A DNA stretch of 64,000 nt from Ascochyta rabiei (Eukaryota > Ascomycota > Dothideomycetes > Pleosporales > Didymellaceae): positions 744,001 through 808,000 of the forward strand of contig NC_082416.1 of NCBI RefSeq assembly GCF_004011695.2, given 5' to 3'. How positions within the stretch are numbered: the first letter of the stretch is position 1; each line of letters starts with the position of its first letter. The position numbers and the translations under genes were made by a program. Positions 42,649 through 53,990 of the stretch are shown one piece after another. The notes beneath the pieces were generated by a model, which saw nothing but the letters and a program-made list of their open reading frames with translations, was not told the origin of the DNA and searched no databases.

Positions 42649-43986
42649 TTACTGTTCGTTGACAACGTGACCCCACTCGTGGCTCTCCATTCCATCGCTA
42701 CCCCACATAATGCCCTTCAGCCATGTCCTAACCACGTCGGCATACGCACCAATATTGCCCTTGGACATGGGGACTTCAATATCGTTGCCACGGAAGTGGA
42801 CCTGGCTGATGGGTGTAACAAACCAAGCTGTGCCAGCCGCAAAAGCTTCGACCAGACGACCCTCCTTGGCAGCCTCCTCGAGCTCGAAAACATTGAATTT
42901 GCGCTCGACGACCTCGAGAGCTTCGAGATCCTCGTGGCCCGGTGCTAGCTTGGTGCGTGCAAGCTCAAGGATAGATCGGCGTGTTACGCCATCAAGAACG
43001 ATGCGCTCCTTCAGGTCGGCCGTAACGAGTTGCAGCTTGCCTTCTCTTGTCCGCCAAACAACGAAGAAATTGCTAGCACCGGCCTCGGTTACAGTGCAGT
43101 CCTCACCAAAGAGCCAGAGAATCTGATGGTATCCCCTCGCTCTCGCTTCACCTTGTGCAACGAGAGAAGGGCCGTAGTTGGCACCCACCTTGGCGTAACC
43201 GAAGCCTCCAGGCCAAGCACGGCACATGTCGTCCTGGGATGCGAGGAGCTTGATGCCGCCAGACATGTCGCCCATAGGCGCAAAGCAGCACAAAATAACA
43301 AAAAGGAGGGCCTCCTTCGGTCGCTCAACACCAAGGGCTGGGTCGGAGGCGATCATTGTGGGCCGAATGTACAAGAAGCTGCCGGGGCGATCCTTGGGAA
43401 GCCACTTCGCGCCATCAGTCTCGCACAGCTTCACAATCAGCTTGAGCAGCTCCTTGGGCGGGAAGGCGGGGAGAGCGATACGGTTCGTGGACATGAGCAT
43501 ACGGTTGCAGTTCAGATCTGGGCGAAACAGGCGAAGCTTGCCGTCATGGCCGCGGTACAACTTCATTCCCTCGAAGCACTCGGTTGCGTAGTGCAGGCAT
43601 GATGCGGTGGGCGCAAGAGAGATCGGACCATAGGGTTGCAGCGTCGGCGCGGCCCAGCCTTCCTCAACAGTCCATTTGGCCTGGATCATATGGTCGGTGC
43701 AAACTTTTTGAGAGGCCATCTCCGCAGAGCCAAGGGCAGGGACAGATCGTGGGGCGTCAGTGTATGTGCATTGTACTTTGGAGGCGTCCAGTTCAGCGAG
43801 GTGTGGCTCGTCAGCTTGTGCCTTTGTTTCCCGTTCCGGTGGAGGTGTGGCGGTGATGGTGTTTGTGAGAGATGCCGACTTCAGTTGCGAAGGAGCGGAC
43901 TTCTCAAGAGCGTGCTGAATGCCAGAGCTTGTGAGGTCTGTGACTGTCTCGCCATCATTGGGAGGTGTAATGGCAATGGGCGGCAT
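42649..43986 (-). CDS. Branched-chain amino-acid aminotransferase
   Basis: Fold-type IV PLP enzyme that interconverts Leu, Ile and Val with their keto acids using 2-oxoglutarate. Single exon of 445 aa. A non-conserved Ser/Thr/Pro-rich N-terminus of about 90 residues precedes the catalytic domain. The domain shows Tyr-Ala-Thr-Glu-Cys-Phe-Glu-Gly-Met-Lys, the Arg-Pro-Asp-Leu-Asn substrate region, Tyr-Ile-Arg-Pro-Thr, the PLP lysine Lys266 in Gly-Tyr-Ala-Lys-Val-Gly-Ala-Asn-Tyr, and Thr-Glu-Ala-Gly-Ala-Ser-Asn. The N-terminus is not a clear mitochondrial signal (acids from residue 12), so a cytosolic BAT2-like form is more likely, but I am not sure. The promoter has a TATAAAG box about 100 bases upstream. 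Confidence 0.95.
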   Translation of the reverse strand: MPPIAITPPNDGETVTDLTSSGIQHALEKSAPSQLKSASLTNTITATPPPERETKAQADEPHLAELDASKVQCTYTDAPRSVPALGSAEMASQKVCTDHMIQAKWTVEEGWAAPTLQPYGPISLAPTASCLHYATECFEGMKLYRGHDGKLRLFRPDLNCNRMLMSTNRIALPAFPPKELLKLIVKLCETDGAKWLPKDRPGSFLYIRPTMIASDPALGVERPKEALLFVILCCFAPMGDMSGGIKLLASQDDMCRAWPGGFGYAKVGANYGPSLVAQGEARARGYHQILWLFGEDCTVTEAGASNFFVVWRTREGKLQLVTADLKERIVLDGVTRRSILELARTKLAPGHEDLEALEVVERKFNVFELEEAAKEGRLVEAFAAGTAWFVTPISQVHFRGNDIEVPMSKGNIGAYADVVRTWLKGIMWGSDGMESHEWGHVVNEQ

Positions 43987-44955
43987 ATTGGCTGTTGAGA
44001 GGGAATTGGCTCGTCCTGGGGTATCAATGGTGGCTGCGATTTTGGTTTGGAGTGCAAGGCAGGTGCTGTGTTGGGGGAAAGGGCTTTATAAGGACACAAA
44101 GTTTTCAATCAAGAGTCACACCTTCCTATCACGCGGAGAAGCCAAAACTAAACTTGTCAGGATGGAGGATGGGCTATCGCGGGACCTAGACGACTAGTCC
44201 TCCTTGCATCAATGGCGGAGTGGATAAAGAAAGACGTCGACGAAATATTTGATGGATCCTAACCGCGCCGCGGCTCGAGAAATTTGAGCGGTTTAAGATG
44301 GCTCAGTACCGCCAATTGAACGCCATTCACGTTCAGAAAATTTCGATATTTCGGGGGAGCCGTGTGGCATGTCGAAATATTCACAGCCACGACCATGTTC
44401 CCGTCTGTCTAGAGGCCAAGCAAGTCAGAGAAAGATTCCTGTAGGGTGTCACAGGTGTGCAGGGTGTGTTGCGGTAGGGCGCGGGAACTGCATTTCTAGC
44501 CTCACCGCTTGTATCCGCTTACAGCAGTGCCGATGCGCCTTCTGAATGCTGAATGCACACGCGACGCACATTCAGCCTGAAGAGTCACACTCCAACCTGG
44601 ATGTATTGAGTTGCTTGGATACGTTGATCGTCATACAAGGCGCAGTAGGGACAACGGAGGTGACATGTGCCTGCAATAGAACACCACTGAGGCGGCGAGG
44701 CAGCTCGCTCGGCTTTGTGCGGTTCAACACTATTTTCTAGTGGAGTCAACGGCATAACGAAACGAAAGGATCAAGTGACCAGGGATACAAGCAGACTTGA
44801 GCGGCAGGTGGGGATCCATTTTTGCAAGATTGCAAAAGTAAGTCAGATTGAGCTAAGCCAAGTACCGACCCAGTCCACAACTCTATGCTGTAAATACCGC
44901 TGGTAGCCTATCCAATCCTATCCGTCTCACCGATGCCCTAACGCAAAGGGAAGAC
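43987..44955. other. Aminotransferase promoter region
   Basis: About 970 bases upstream of the aminotransferase gene. It holds three copies of cgaaatat (44241 and 44373 plus, and one inverted at about 44346-44353) and a GC-rich ccgcgccgcgg element at about 44263. No coding frame is supported. Confidence 0.5.
44084..44090 (-). promoter_or_regulatory. TATA-like box of the aminotransferase gene
   Basis: TATAAAG on the minus strand, 98 bases upstream of the aminotransferase ATG. Confidence 0.45.
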
Positions 44956-46089
44956 TCACGACAACGCCTCAGCGATCTGCCCCGGTTGTCGAAGACCGTC
45001 AATGCCTAACAGTATACCATCAGCGACCTCACCTACGCGACTTTCCAGTGCATTGAAGTCCATCTTGCTGATGGCTGCGTTGATTTGCTCCATGACCGCT
45101 TCCTCTTGCACCGTCTCTGACATGACCTGAGCTTCCGTCCTCCAGTATTCTTCCCTGACACCTCGAAGCGCTGGATCGCGATTGACCGAGTTTGTGATCA
45201 GGCCAAGCGCACGCATCTTGTTCATTGTCTCTTCAGACACACGGGTCGCCATCTCTAATCGTTGCGCAATTGAGATGGGCTTCGCCAGCCATCGATTGGT
45301 ACTCGTAGCCCAGAGCACGAAAGCCATGCCTATGTCCTGAACTGCAAAGGCAATGTATCGCAGGAACCTAACACGCCAGTGTATCGAGTCGATGTCCTGA
45401 ACAAACTTGGCCCGCTTGTTGACCGTGATGTCGTAGGTCGCCATAAACCATATCTCCACAATCAGGGCTGCAAGGCCTAGGATGGTTGCGTGCGTCCGGA
45501 ATCGCGAGCCTTCGCTTCCGACCAATGACGAGGTAGCCAAGCCGAGCACAGCGAGCTGAAAGATGTGTGGTATGACCATCTTTGGCAGGCTGTAGAAGAA
45601 GTAGTTGTTGGTGTCGTTTCCGTCTGCCGTGACGCACCATAGGCAGTTCAGCAAAGTGTCAGGGCCATACGCCAGATAATACAGCTTGTTGCGCCCGTTG
45701 ACTTCAAACCTGGATCGTAACGCGTTGTCAAACTCTGTGAGCGGTCTGAGATGCCGAAGCCGCGCAAACAGAACGCTTGTCTCGGTGCGGATGTGGCTCT
45801 GTGTCGCTAGGAACACGTTGTCGGGCGCGAAAGGAGACAGCGACACTGTCAGGCAGACGGCGGCGGCGACGAACAAGAGATTGAGTGCGTGCTTCACTCG
45901 CGGCGGAGTCGGTCGTACGGGGACGCTTGGAGAGGTTGTGCGGGCTGCATTGAACCAGTTGACGATGCGCGGGAGGACAAAGGGCCCAAATAATATGAGC
46001 AGCGAGTGCACGTTTTGTGGGAGGAAGGTAAGGCGGGGGATCACGACGTAGGATATGACCAGTAGGGTGATGGAACGTAAGTTGAACAT
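44956..46089 (-). CDS. Polytopic membrane protein of unknown function, 377 aa
   Basis: Single exon from the ATG at 46089; the frame reads further upstream only from a TTG. Hydrophobic segments occur at about residues 5-20, 22-40 and 68-85, then a soluble stretch with Arg-Leu-Arg-His-Leu-Arg-Pro-Leu-Thr-Glu-Phe-Asp. Further helices follow at about 170-190, 205-225 and 255-275, and the C-terminus is a charged helical tail. A Tyr-Tyr-Leu-Ala-Tyr-Gly-Pro-Asp-Thr-Leu-Leu-Asn-Cys-Leu-Trp-Cys motif in the centre looks conserved. The pattern fits uncharacterised fungal membrane proteins; substrate and location are unknown. Confidence 0.75.
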   Translation of the reverse strand: MFNLRSITLLVISYVVIPRLTFLPQNVHSLLILFGPFVLPRIVNWFNAARTTSPSVPVRPTPPRVKHALNLLFVAAAVCLTVSLSPFAPDNVFLATQSHIRTETSVLFARLRHLRPLTEFDNALRSRFEVNGRNKLYYLAYGPDTLLNCLWCVTADGNDTNNYFFYSLPKMVIPHIFQLAVLGLATSSLVGSEGSRFRTHATILGLAALIVEIWFMATYDITVNKRAKFVQDIDSIHWRVRFLRYIAFAVQDIGMAFVLWATSTNRWLAKPISIAQRLEMATRVSEETMNKMRALGLITNSVNRDPALRGVREEYWRTEAQVMSETVQEEAVMEQINAAISKMDFNALESRVGEVADGILLGIDGLRQPGQIAEALS

Positions 46090-46728
46090 CTCGACCGTGT
46101 GGATGTCATGCGCGGTGTCGGCACCTGGGCGAGTTGGTTTTCTAGACAAACGCAAAGTGGTTGACGTGTAGGAAGGACAAAGGAGCCGAGGCTGCGCTAG
46201 CCCCCCCCCCTGTAAGGTACCCAGAGCCTCCTCCGTTTCGACTGACAATTAACCATCTTGAAAAAAGAGCGCAACACCCAAGTGAAGCTGTGCGTCACGA
46301 AAGCCATTCACTGTCAAATAAAAAAGAACAACGTACGAGGCTGAATGGGTTTACATTCTTGTACCTCCGTTTGCTTTGCAAGCTATAGGAAAGAATGTAT
46401 CCTGGATGCAAGCACTCGACCAGCCTCACCCAAGTCGTGGAAAAGGACTTGATTGGCTATGCTGGTAAGTCCAACTTCGCGAGTTCCCGAATGTCAAACC
46501 AAAACGCCGCTAGCATGCACCGAGCCTGCTGCTATCGATGAACGCCGATGTTGAGATCGTTCATCTCCCCAGATCCCCTCTAGAAACTACCATAACGACC
46601 CAGAATGCAGGTTGAACTTTTGGGTATCATAAAAACGTCATTGCACATATTACACGGTAGCATGTTGATGTGCTACTCGAAGCGACTGTGTTGATGAAAC
46701 ACAATCGAGTTTGCCAAATGGCAGGAAT
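46090..46728. other. Gap between the membrane protein and MET6
   Basis: 639 bases with a C homopolymer at about 46200-46210. No gene or tandem repeat is seen; this should hold the promoter of the membrane protein and the MET6 3' end. Confidence 0.5.
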
Positions 46729-49128
46729 TTAAGAAGAGTACTTCTCGCGGTTGTACTTGGCTGCGTTGACCATGTTAACCAGAGCAGCCTTGGTCTCCTT
46801 CCACTGGCGGGTCTTCAGACCGCAGTCAGGGTTGATCCAGAGCTGCTCGGGCTTCAGGTACTTCAGCATGTCAGCGACACGGTCCTTGATCTCCTGTTCA
46901 GAAGGAACACGAGGAGAGTGGATGTCGTAGACACCAGGGCCGATGTGGCGGGGGTACTCCTTGTCCTCGAAGACCTTGAGGAGCTTGGCGTCGCTCTTGC
47001 TGTTCTCGATGGAGAGAACATCGGCGTCGAGAGCAGCAATGGCGTGGAAGAAGTCCTGGAACTCAGAGTAACAGAAGTGAGAATGAATCTGAGTGGAGTC
47101 CTTGACACCAGCGCAAGCAAGCTTGAAGGAGTCGACAGCCCAGGCCAGGTACTTCTCGCGCTCGGTACCCTTGCGGAGAGGGAGTCCCTCACGGAGGGCG
47201 GGCTCGTCAACCTGGATGACGTAGATGCCAGCAGATTCGAGGTCAACGACCTCGTCGCGAAGAGCGAGAGCAAGCTGCTGAGCCTGAACTGACTGGTGGA
47301 CATCGTCACGGGGGAACGACCATCGCAAGCAGGTGATAGGGCCTGTGAGCATACCCTTCATAGGCTTCTTGGACACGGAAGCAGCGTACTTTGACTCCTT
47401 GACAGTCATAGGGGCGGGGCGGGAGATGTCACCGACAATGATCGGGGGACGGACGCAGCGGGAGCCGTAGGACTGAACCCAACCCTTGGTAGTGAAGGCA
47501 TAACCGTCGAGACGCTCACCGAAGTACTGAACCATGTCGTTGCGCTCAGGCTCGCCGTGGACGTAGACGTCGAGGTCGAGCTCATCTTGAATCTTAATGG
47601 TCTCCTCGATCTCCTTCTCAATGAACCTCTCGTACTCCTTAGCAGTGATCTCACCCTTGGTGAACTTATTACGCTGGATACGGATCTCCTTAGTTTGGGG
47701 GAAGGAACCAATAGTGGTGGTGGGGAAGAGAGGCAGATGGAGATGCTCCTTCTGCTGAGCGTAACGCGAAGGAAACTCGGATTTGCGCTCGTGCTGCTCA
47801 GGTGTGACGCTAGCCTGGCGATCCTTGACAGCCTGAACATTTGTGCGCTTGGATGTGGCGCGAGCCTGCATAGACTTGGCGTTGGCCTCGAGAGCTTCAC
47901 GGACGGAAGCAGGGCCGTCGTTGACGGCCTTGGTGATGACAACAACCTCGGCGACCTTTTGGACAGCGAAGGAGAACCAGTCGCGAACCTCATCGTCGAG
48001 CTTCTTCTCGCTGTCGAGAGAATGAGGAGTATGGAGGAGAGAGCTGGAAGTGGCGACGAGGACACGGTCCTTGCCGAGCTTCTGAACAGCCGACTCAACA
48101 ATTTCAATGGCGTTCTTGAAGTTGGTCTTCCAGATGTTGCGACCATCGACAACACCGACGGAGAGGGCCTGGTTGGAGCCAAGCTTGCTGACGACAGTGT
48201 CGAGCTGCTCGGGGTTCCTGACGAGGTCGATGTGGACGGCAGCAACGTTCTGGATGCTTGGGAAGACGTCAAGGTTGTGGACAATGTCACCAAAGTATGT
48301 GGCAAGGACAAGCTTGGGCAGACCGCTGCCGGTGAGCTTCTCGTAGGCAGGCTTGAATGCATCCTTGACCTTCTGCTCGAGGTCGTAGACGAGGACAGGC
48401 TCATCGATCTGGACGTACTCGGCACCAGCCTCCTTCAGCTGCTGAAGGAGCTCGACGTAAAGGGGCAGGAGCTTCTCGAGCAGAGAGATGGGGTCGACGG
48501 ACTGGTTGCGGTCGGCCTTACCAAGAGCAAGGAAGGAGACGGGACCGACGAGGACAGGACGGGTGGTGATGCCAGCCTCCTTGGCCTCCTTGAACTCGCG
48601 CACGGGCTTGGGGTCGGAAGCGAGCTTGAAGGTCTGGCCATCCTGGAAGGTGGGCTTCACGTAGTGGTAGTTGGAGTCGAACCACTTGACCATTTCCTAC
48701 GGCGCGTTAGTGAGGATGCTTCACATGGTAAGGATTCGCTCAGCTCACCAGACTGGGAACGTCGACGCCATCCTTCTGGTGGCCACGGCCCATGGCAAAG
48801 TACTCATCGAGAGCAGACAGCTTGGCGCTGGAGTAACGCTCTGGGATAGCCTGTGGTCATCAGCAGTCTTTCATGTACATGACGGCTGTTGGCGTACGTT
48901 GAACAGCTGGATGTGGTCGAGAAGGTGGTCGTAGAAAGCGAAGTCGTTGCTGGGGATGATGTCGACACCGGCATCCTTCTGGATCTTCCAGTGTTCTTGC
49001 CTAAGACGGCTGGCCTCCTTGACGAGGTCTTCCTGTGAGAGCTTGCCAGCCCAGTAGGCCTCGTTGGCCTTCTTGAGCTCACGGTCCGCACCCATGCGGG
49101 GGAAGCCGAGAACTGATGAGTGAACCAT
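46729..49128 (-). CDS. MET6: Cobalamin-independent methionine synthase
   Basis: 5-methyltetrahydropteroyltriglutamate-homocysteine methyltransferase, last step of methionine synthesis, cytosolic. Exons 49128-48898, 48850-48749 and 48696-46729, all phase 0, give 766 aa, the normal length. The N-terminus has Gly-Phe-Pro-Arg-Met-Gly and Asn-Asp-Phe-Ala-Phe-Tyr-Asp. The C-terminal catalytic barrel holds the zinc ligands in His-Ser-His-Phe-Cys and Asn-Pro-Asp-Cys-Gly-Leu-Lys-Thr-Arg. It also has Thr-Thr-Ile-Gly-Ser-Phe-Pro-Gln-Thr and Val-Asp-Glu-Pro-Ala-Leu-Arg-Glu-Gly. Codon use is strongly biased, as for a highly expressed gene, which creates a long open antisense frame. Confidence 0.98.
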
Positions 49129-50320
49129 TTTGATGTATGGCTCTTACGCAGTTGAATAAAGGAGCACAGAAAAAGAGAAGACACTCTCAAACTGCAAGAG
49201 AAGAGTGAGAGAGTATGAGAGGAATGAGGGACAAGAGAAGACGGCGGAATGGTGTGCTTAAGAAGTCTTCTCTGCCTTTGGCGGGGTTGATCTAGCCTAC
49301 TTCGCTCTCACCGCCCGCGTTGCGCTAAGCCATGGACGACGTGATGATAGGTAATCCTCCTTCCGGGCGTTGAATCCTTAAGGTTCAATTCGCAATGCGC
49401 GGTTGCGTCTCGAATCCACTTACTGTAGGGTGCCTTTACGGCTGCAATCGGTCGTGCCGTTGTCTGCTTGGTTTGAGCGTCTGCTCCATCTAGCGAACAG
49501 TGAGGGTGTCTTGCGTTCTGCTACCTACTATGGTCCCCGGCGGAAGTAGAGTCCCGTGGCCAGTGCGTCTTGTGCAGAAACGCCTTTTAGTGTTTATGAC
49601 GAGAGCGCGCACGGACGCTGCTGCAGATGACAAAGAGAAAATATGTCCGCTAATTGGTGTAAAGCCAAGAAAACCTCGGAAGTCGGACTTGCCAAGCCTC
49701 TGCTTTTCCTCCACATTGCCTCTCCAGATACCATAGTACTCCCGAGCTCCCCACAATAGCCGGTACCGGAGGGTTTGCGCATTGAACTTTTGTCCCCGTC
49801 GACTCAGATGCGTTTAGGAACCACTAAATACACCTGACCACCCACATGAGCTCAATTACCCAGTGGACCCCACGAGCAGTGGGCGTTTCAGCCGTCACAC
49901 CAGGCGTTTGAGACTGTTGGTGAGGCTCGAGCGTCTAACTGAAAACTTCACTGTTATTACTGCCACCTTTGTGGTGGACCCTGTTGATCATGACCAGCTT
50001 CGTTGAGGCACTAGCATAACATGGTGGACGAGACTGAACACTTAACACCAACCTTCCGAGTTGGAGACACGTTGCTCTTGTGCATTACTCCTTCAGGTTG
50101 GGTCAAGCAATTTTTACAGTCTCGTGTCAAGGAGATTCGGCGACGACAGCGAGCATGCGACGGCAAAATTCCGTCCGGAGCGCTTGAGTTGCTCCACAGT
50201 AGCTCCCCGCATTGCACATAAGAGCTCGATACCAGCCCCGCCATCGACATCGTAACGACGTCTATTCTGTATCCTCCGTGAACATACATAATCCACAATA
50301 CAACCCATACAGACATCACA
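49129..50320. other. Intergenic between MET6 and the SDR gene
   Basis: About 1.2 kb holding both divergent promoters. Short opposing frames have no signature. No repeat above background is seen. Confidence 0.5.
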
Positions 50321-51272
50321 ATGTCGAGGCCACAATACACCCGAACGGCATCGACGAACCTGGGCAGTGGCTCCGGTCAGCGTGTTCTGGAGGGCAAGAT
50401 CGCGCTGGTGACAGGAGCATCGAGAGGTTGGACACCCATCGTACTGCAGCTACTCCTGACTGACGCTTTCAGGTATTGGGGTCGAAATTGCACGCAATCT
50501 GGCTAGCAAGGGTGCCAATCTTGTCCTGAACTACACGTCCGACTCGTCTGCCCAGGCTGCCGAGGACCTCGCGAGCGGCCTGCAGGCCGAGTACGGTATC
50601 AGAGCCATCACTGTTCAAGCCAACATGGGATCGGAGACAGGACCTAAGCACGTCATCGAAGTAGCGATCAACCACTTCAAGCATCCGAAGACTGGTAAAT
50701 TTCAGCTCGACATCATTATCAACAATGCTGGCGTGGCGGGCAACAACTTTGTGGAAAACGTAGATGCGGAAGATTTCGCCAGGCAGTACAACGTCAACGT
50801 TCGCGGGCCTCTGCTACTCTTGCAGGCTGCCATACCCTACTTGCCACATGACCGCTCCGGCCGTATTGTCAGTTTGTCATCAGTCAGTGCTTCGCTGGGA
50901 TACAAGGGTCAGTCGATCTACGGAGGGACAAAGGCTGCGCTAGAGGCTATGACAAGGACATGGGCTCGTGAGTTGGCCGAGCGCGCAACCGTGAATGCCA
51001 TCAACCCTGGGCCGGTTGCGACGGACATGTACTGGGGCAACGACGAAAAGTTCATTGCTCAGAACAAGCCCTTCATCGAGACTACACCTCTTGCGGCCCC
51101 ACGGAAAGGAATCGACGAAGAGAGAATTTACGAGGCATCGCAGGGTGCTGGAGGACGACCAGCATACAGTGATGAGGTTGCAGGCGTGGTGGGTATGCTC
51201 TGCTTGCCCGAGGCCGGGTGGACGACTGGCAGCGTAATCTGCGCAAATGGTGGTATGAAGTTCAGCGTTTAA
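50321..51272 (+). CDS. Short-chain dehydrogenase/reductase
   Basis: Classical SDR, NAD(P)-dependent, of the FabG/versicolorin-reductase-like type; substrate unknown. Exons 50321-50426 and 50473-51272 give 301 aa. The cofactor motif Thr-Gly-Ala-Ser-Arg-Gly-Ile-Gly (31-38) is rebuilt across the 46-base intron (GTTGGA to CAG). Asn-Asn-Ala-Gly is at 119-122. The catalytic Ser lies near 171-174, and Tyr185 and Lys189 form the Tyr-x3-Lys pair. Asn-Pro-Gly-Pro-Val-Ala-Thr-Asp follows the active site. The roughly 22-residue N-terminal extension is longer than in minimal SDRs. It is divergent from MET6; no biosynthetic cluster is seen around it. Confidence 0.92.
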
Positions 51273-52177
51273 CAATCATCGAGGCCAAAGCCTCGCAACG
51301 CTGCCAACTATTGATACAACGCGCTCAAGTCATCGGTGGATAACGCATAGATTTGCAGCAAAAGTGCCAAAAAAACAAAAAATAAAAATAAAAATAAAAA
51401 TAAAAAAGGCGCAAAACGAGGCATAAGCACCAGGTGGAAGTAAGAGAAAATCGCGATTACATGCTGCAAACCCAAGACATGCTGGGCGTCGTGGTTGCGC
51501 ACGTAGAAAGAGCGTTATCGCCCAAGATTATTTTCGCGGTGCTGCTGCGCACGTGCATTCGATGCTGTCATACCACCGGGCCCGTTCCCAACCACCTCCC
51601 TTTCGTCCCATGTTTGAACAACCCTAGGGATGCCGCATCACAACCATCTGAATAGCAGGCTTTGAGCGACATGGCAAAGATAACCTGCTTTCGTCCGGAC
51701 CGTTGCATCGGCCCTTGATCATTCACATGTCGCTGGGTGCGCGAGCCACACACAGAGCGGTTGCTGGGGTGATGTTGTTTACTCAAGGCACAGCCCGTGC
51801 CGAGATTGCCTAGCCCTCACGCCGCATTCCAGGATTTCCAGCTCCGGCAAGATAGTTAGCAGCGATTGGAGGGCTTGATGACCGTTGAACGGAAACCGGG
51901 CGCCACAGTAGCGTGTTGCGCAAGCAGGTGGTGGGAGACCGTCTCGCCTCTGTTTACGAACGGCCGGTCCGTTACCAGCCATCTCTGACGGACCCGTGCA
52001 TGTACTGCAGATCTGAGCATACCCCTCGACTCCCACCTTGCTACAACGGTTCCAGCACCATTGTCAAACATCCTGTGTTACTCTGTCTCGCCTTACCTGA
52101 CGCTGTTGTCCATGGGTCGTCGCAAACAGCAGTCGAGGTGAACATCCTCAGCAAGGCACTCAAGTCGACATCACGGC
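51273..52177. other. Gap between SDR and kelch genes
   Basis: 905 bases with an A-rich (aaaaat)n tract at about 51371-51408 in the SDR 3' region. Otherwise no feature is recognised. Confidence 0.5.
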
Positions 52178-53953
52178 ATGCGTTCAACCACGACGCCGGC
52201 TACGGCATGGCTCCAGTGCTCCGCTCTGTTGCATATCCCCCTCTTCCTGTCTGTTGCCGTTGCCCAGATGCCTTACAATCCAACTCGACTCCTCCATAAT
52301 GGCGATCATCTCTACGTGTTCCAGCCTTCGTCCCGGTTGCCCAACCAGTTCCAACTCGGATCCATCGACGTATCCGCCAAGTTCGACGCTGCCAGTCCAC
52401 CGTATACGACGCTATACGCAACACTGCCATTCCTGGACGACACTACTGCCCGTGCATTCACACCTGTACTCGATGATGGCGGGAATCTGACCGTGTACGC
52501 TGGAAACTGCTCACAAGGGGCGAACGGAGGTGAAGTCTGGAGTTTCACCCCCGCTATCGGGGACAAACAGGGCAGTTGGCTTCAGCACGATGCATTAATT
52601 GCCAGTGAGAAGCACGCCGCCACGACAGGTGCAAATTACCTGAGCAACGGTATCTCGTTCTCGAGCATCGTTGGGGGAAATGCGGCACACACCGGAGCTT
52701 ACTTCTTCGGCGGCATGTGTCCAACCTTGGTGGGCGGCTCCAACAGCTGGCAGTCAGCTGCGAACTACTCTAATCTCATGGTTAGTTTGCAGCCGTCTGG
52801 TGTCACGAACAGTGCCATCACGTACCAAATGGATATCTCGCCAGGTCGAGGTCCACCAATACCAGAGGCTGGCTTTACCATGACCGGACTATCGCCCACT
52901 TACTCGAACCGTAGCGATGAATCACAAACTCAACAGCAAAATTTTGTTCTGGTTGGCGGACACACGAGCGCTGCATTTATCAACATGTCTCAAGTTGCTT
53001 TGTTCTCTCTACCAGAACAAGGATGGACTTTTGTTAACGTCCAACAGCCGGATGCATCGCACGCAAGTGTGGTCACGCGTGATATCTCAGCTGTCGATCC
53101 GCGCTCAGGACACACCGCTGTACTGTCATCTAACGGGGACCAAATCATCGTTTATGGCGGTTGGGTTGGAGACATCGACTCTCCAGCAGAACCACATCTG
53201 GCAGTTCTGAATGTCGCAAATGGCTATGGCGGCAATGGAGATTGGCGGTGGGAAATCCCAGAAACTCCCTCAGGATATGGTCCTCCAGGCAACTCTAGCC
53301 TCTATGGCCATGGTGCTGTCATGCTGCCTGGTGACGTGATGATGATCACGGGCGGTTACTCAGTCACGACTTCTGCTTCCCAACGACGGAGAGATACTCT
53401 CAATTCCAACGCCAAAACGTATTTTCTCAACCTCACCTCCAATACTTGGATCACCGACTATACTCCACCAGCAGGGCCTGCGATCTCCAAGCCCGTACAG
53501 ACGGGTCCTTTATCAAGCTCAGCACAAAAGGCAGGCTTAGGCGTTGGTATCGGTGTTGGACTGGCTGCAGTATGCGGGCTTTTCGCCTTCTACATGTGGT
53601 ACACTAGGCGGCTACAAAAGCAACGCGATTTGAGAGAGAAGCAGCTGCAGGAACTCTCGCATGTCGCTCACAGATATAATATGGAGGGCTATTCTCCCGG
53701 ATTCGACGGGCGGGAATGCCATACAGATGCATTGTACCTTGCTGGACAAGATGGGTCTTACTACTTCCCGCCAGGTAGCCAAGGTGGTCAAGGCTGGAAG
53801 AGCTCACAAGGACAAGACGTAGAGAGAACAGGTCTTCTTCTTGAGATTCCTAGCCCCACCCGGGGATTGCGTCGCAGTCTGAGCGGAAGGCCGGCCTACG
53901 CAATGGGTATCGTACGGGGTCCGGGTCAAATCCACCCTATTGACGAGTTGGAG

Positions 53954-53990
<37 letters not shown>

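Noticed and set aside
44205..44260. tRNA-like A-box (tggcggagtgg) near 44212
   Set aside because: The possible acceptor-stem partner lies only about 45 bases away, and no B-box or T-loop is present.
47557..48849. 430-codon open frame antisense to MET6
   Set aside because: It mirrors strong codon bias of the real gene; its product is Leu/Val/Asp-rich without any domain, and MET6 is fully conserved on the other strand.
49365..49425. Possible tRNA T-loop words (ggttcaattc, cgaatcc)
   Set aside because: No matching A-box or cloverleaf stems at the right spacing.
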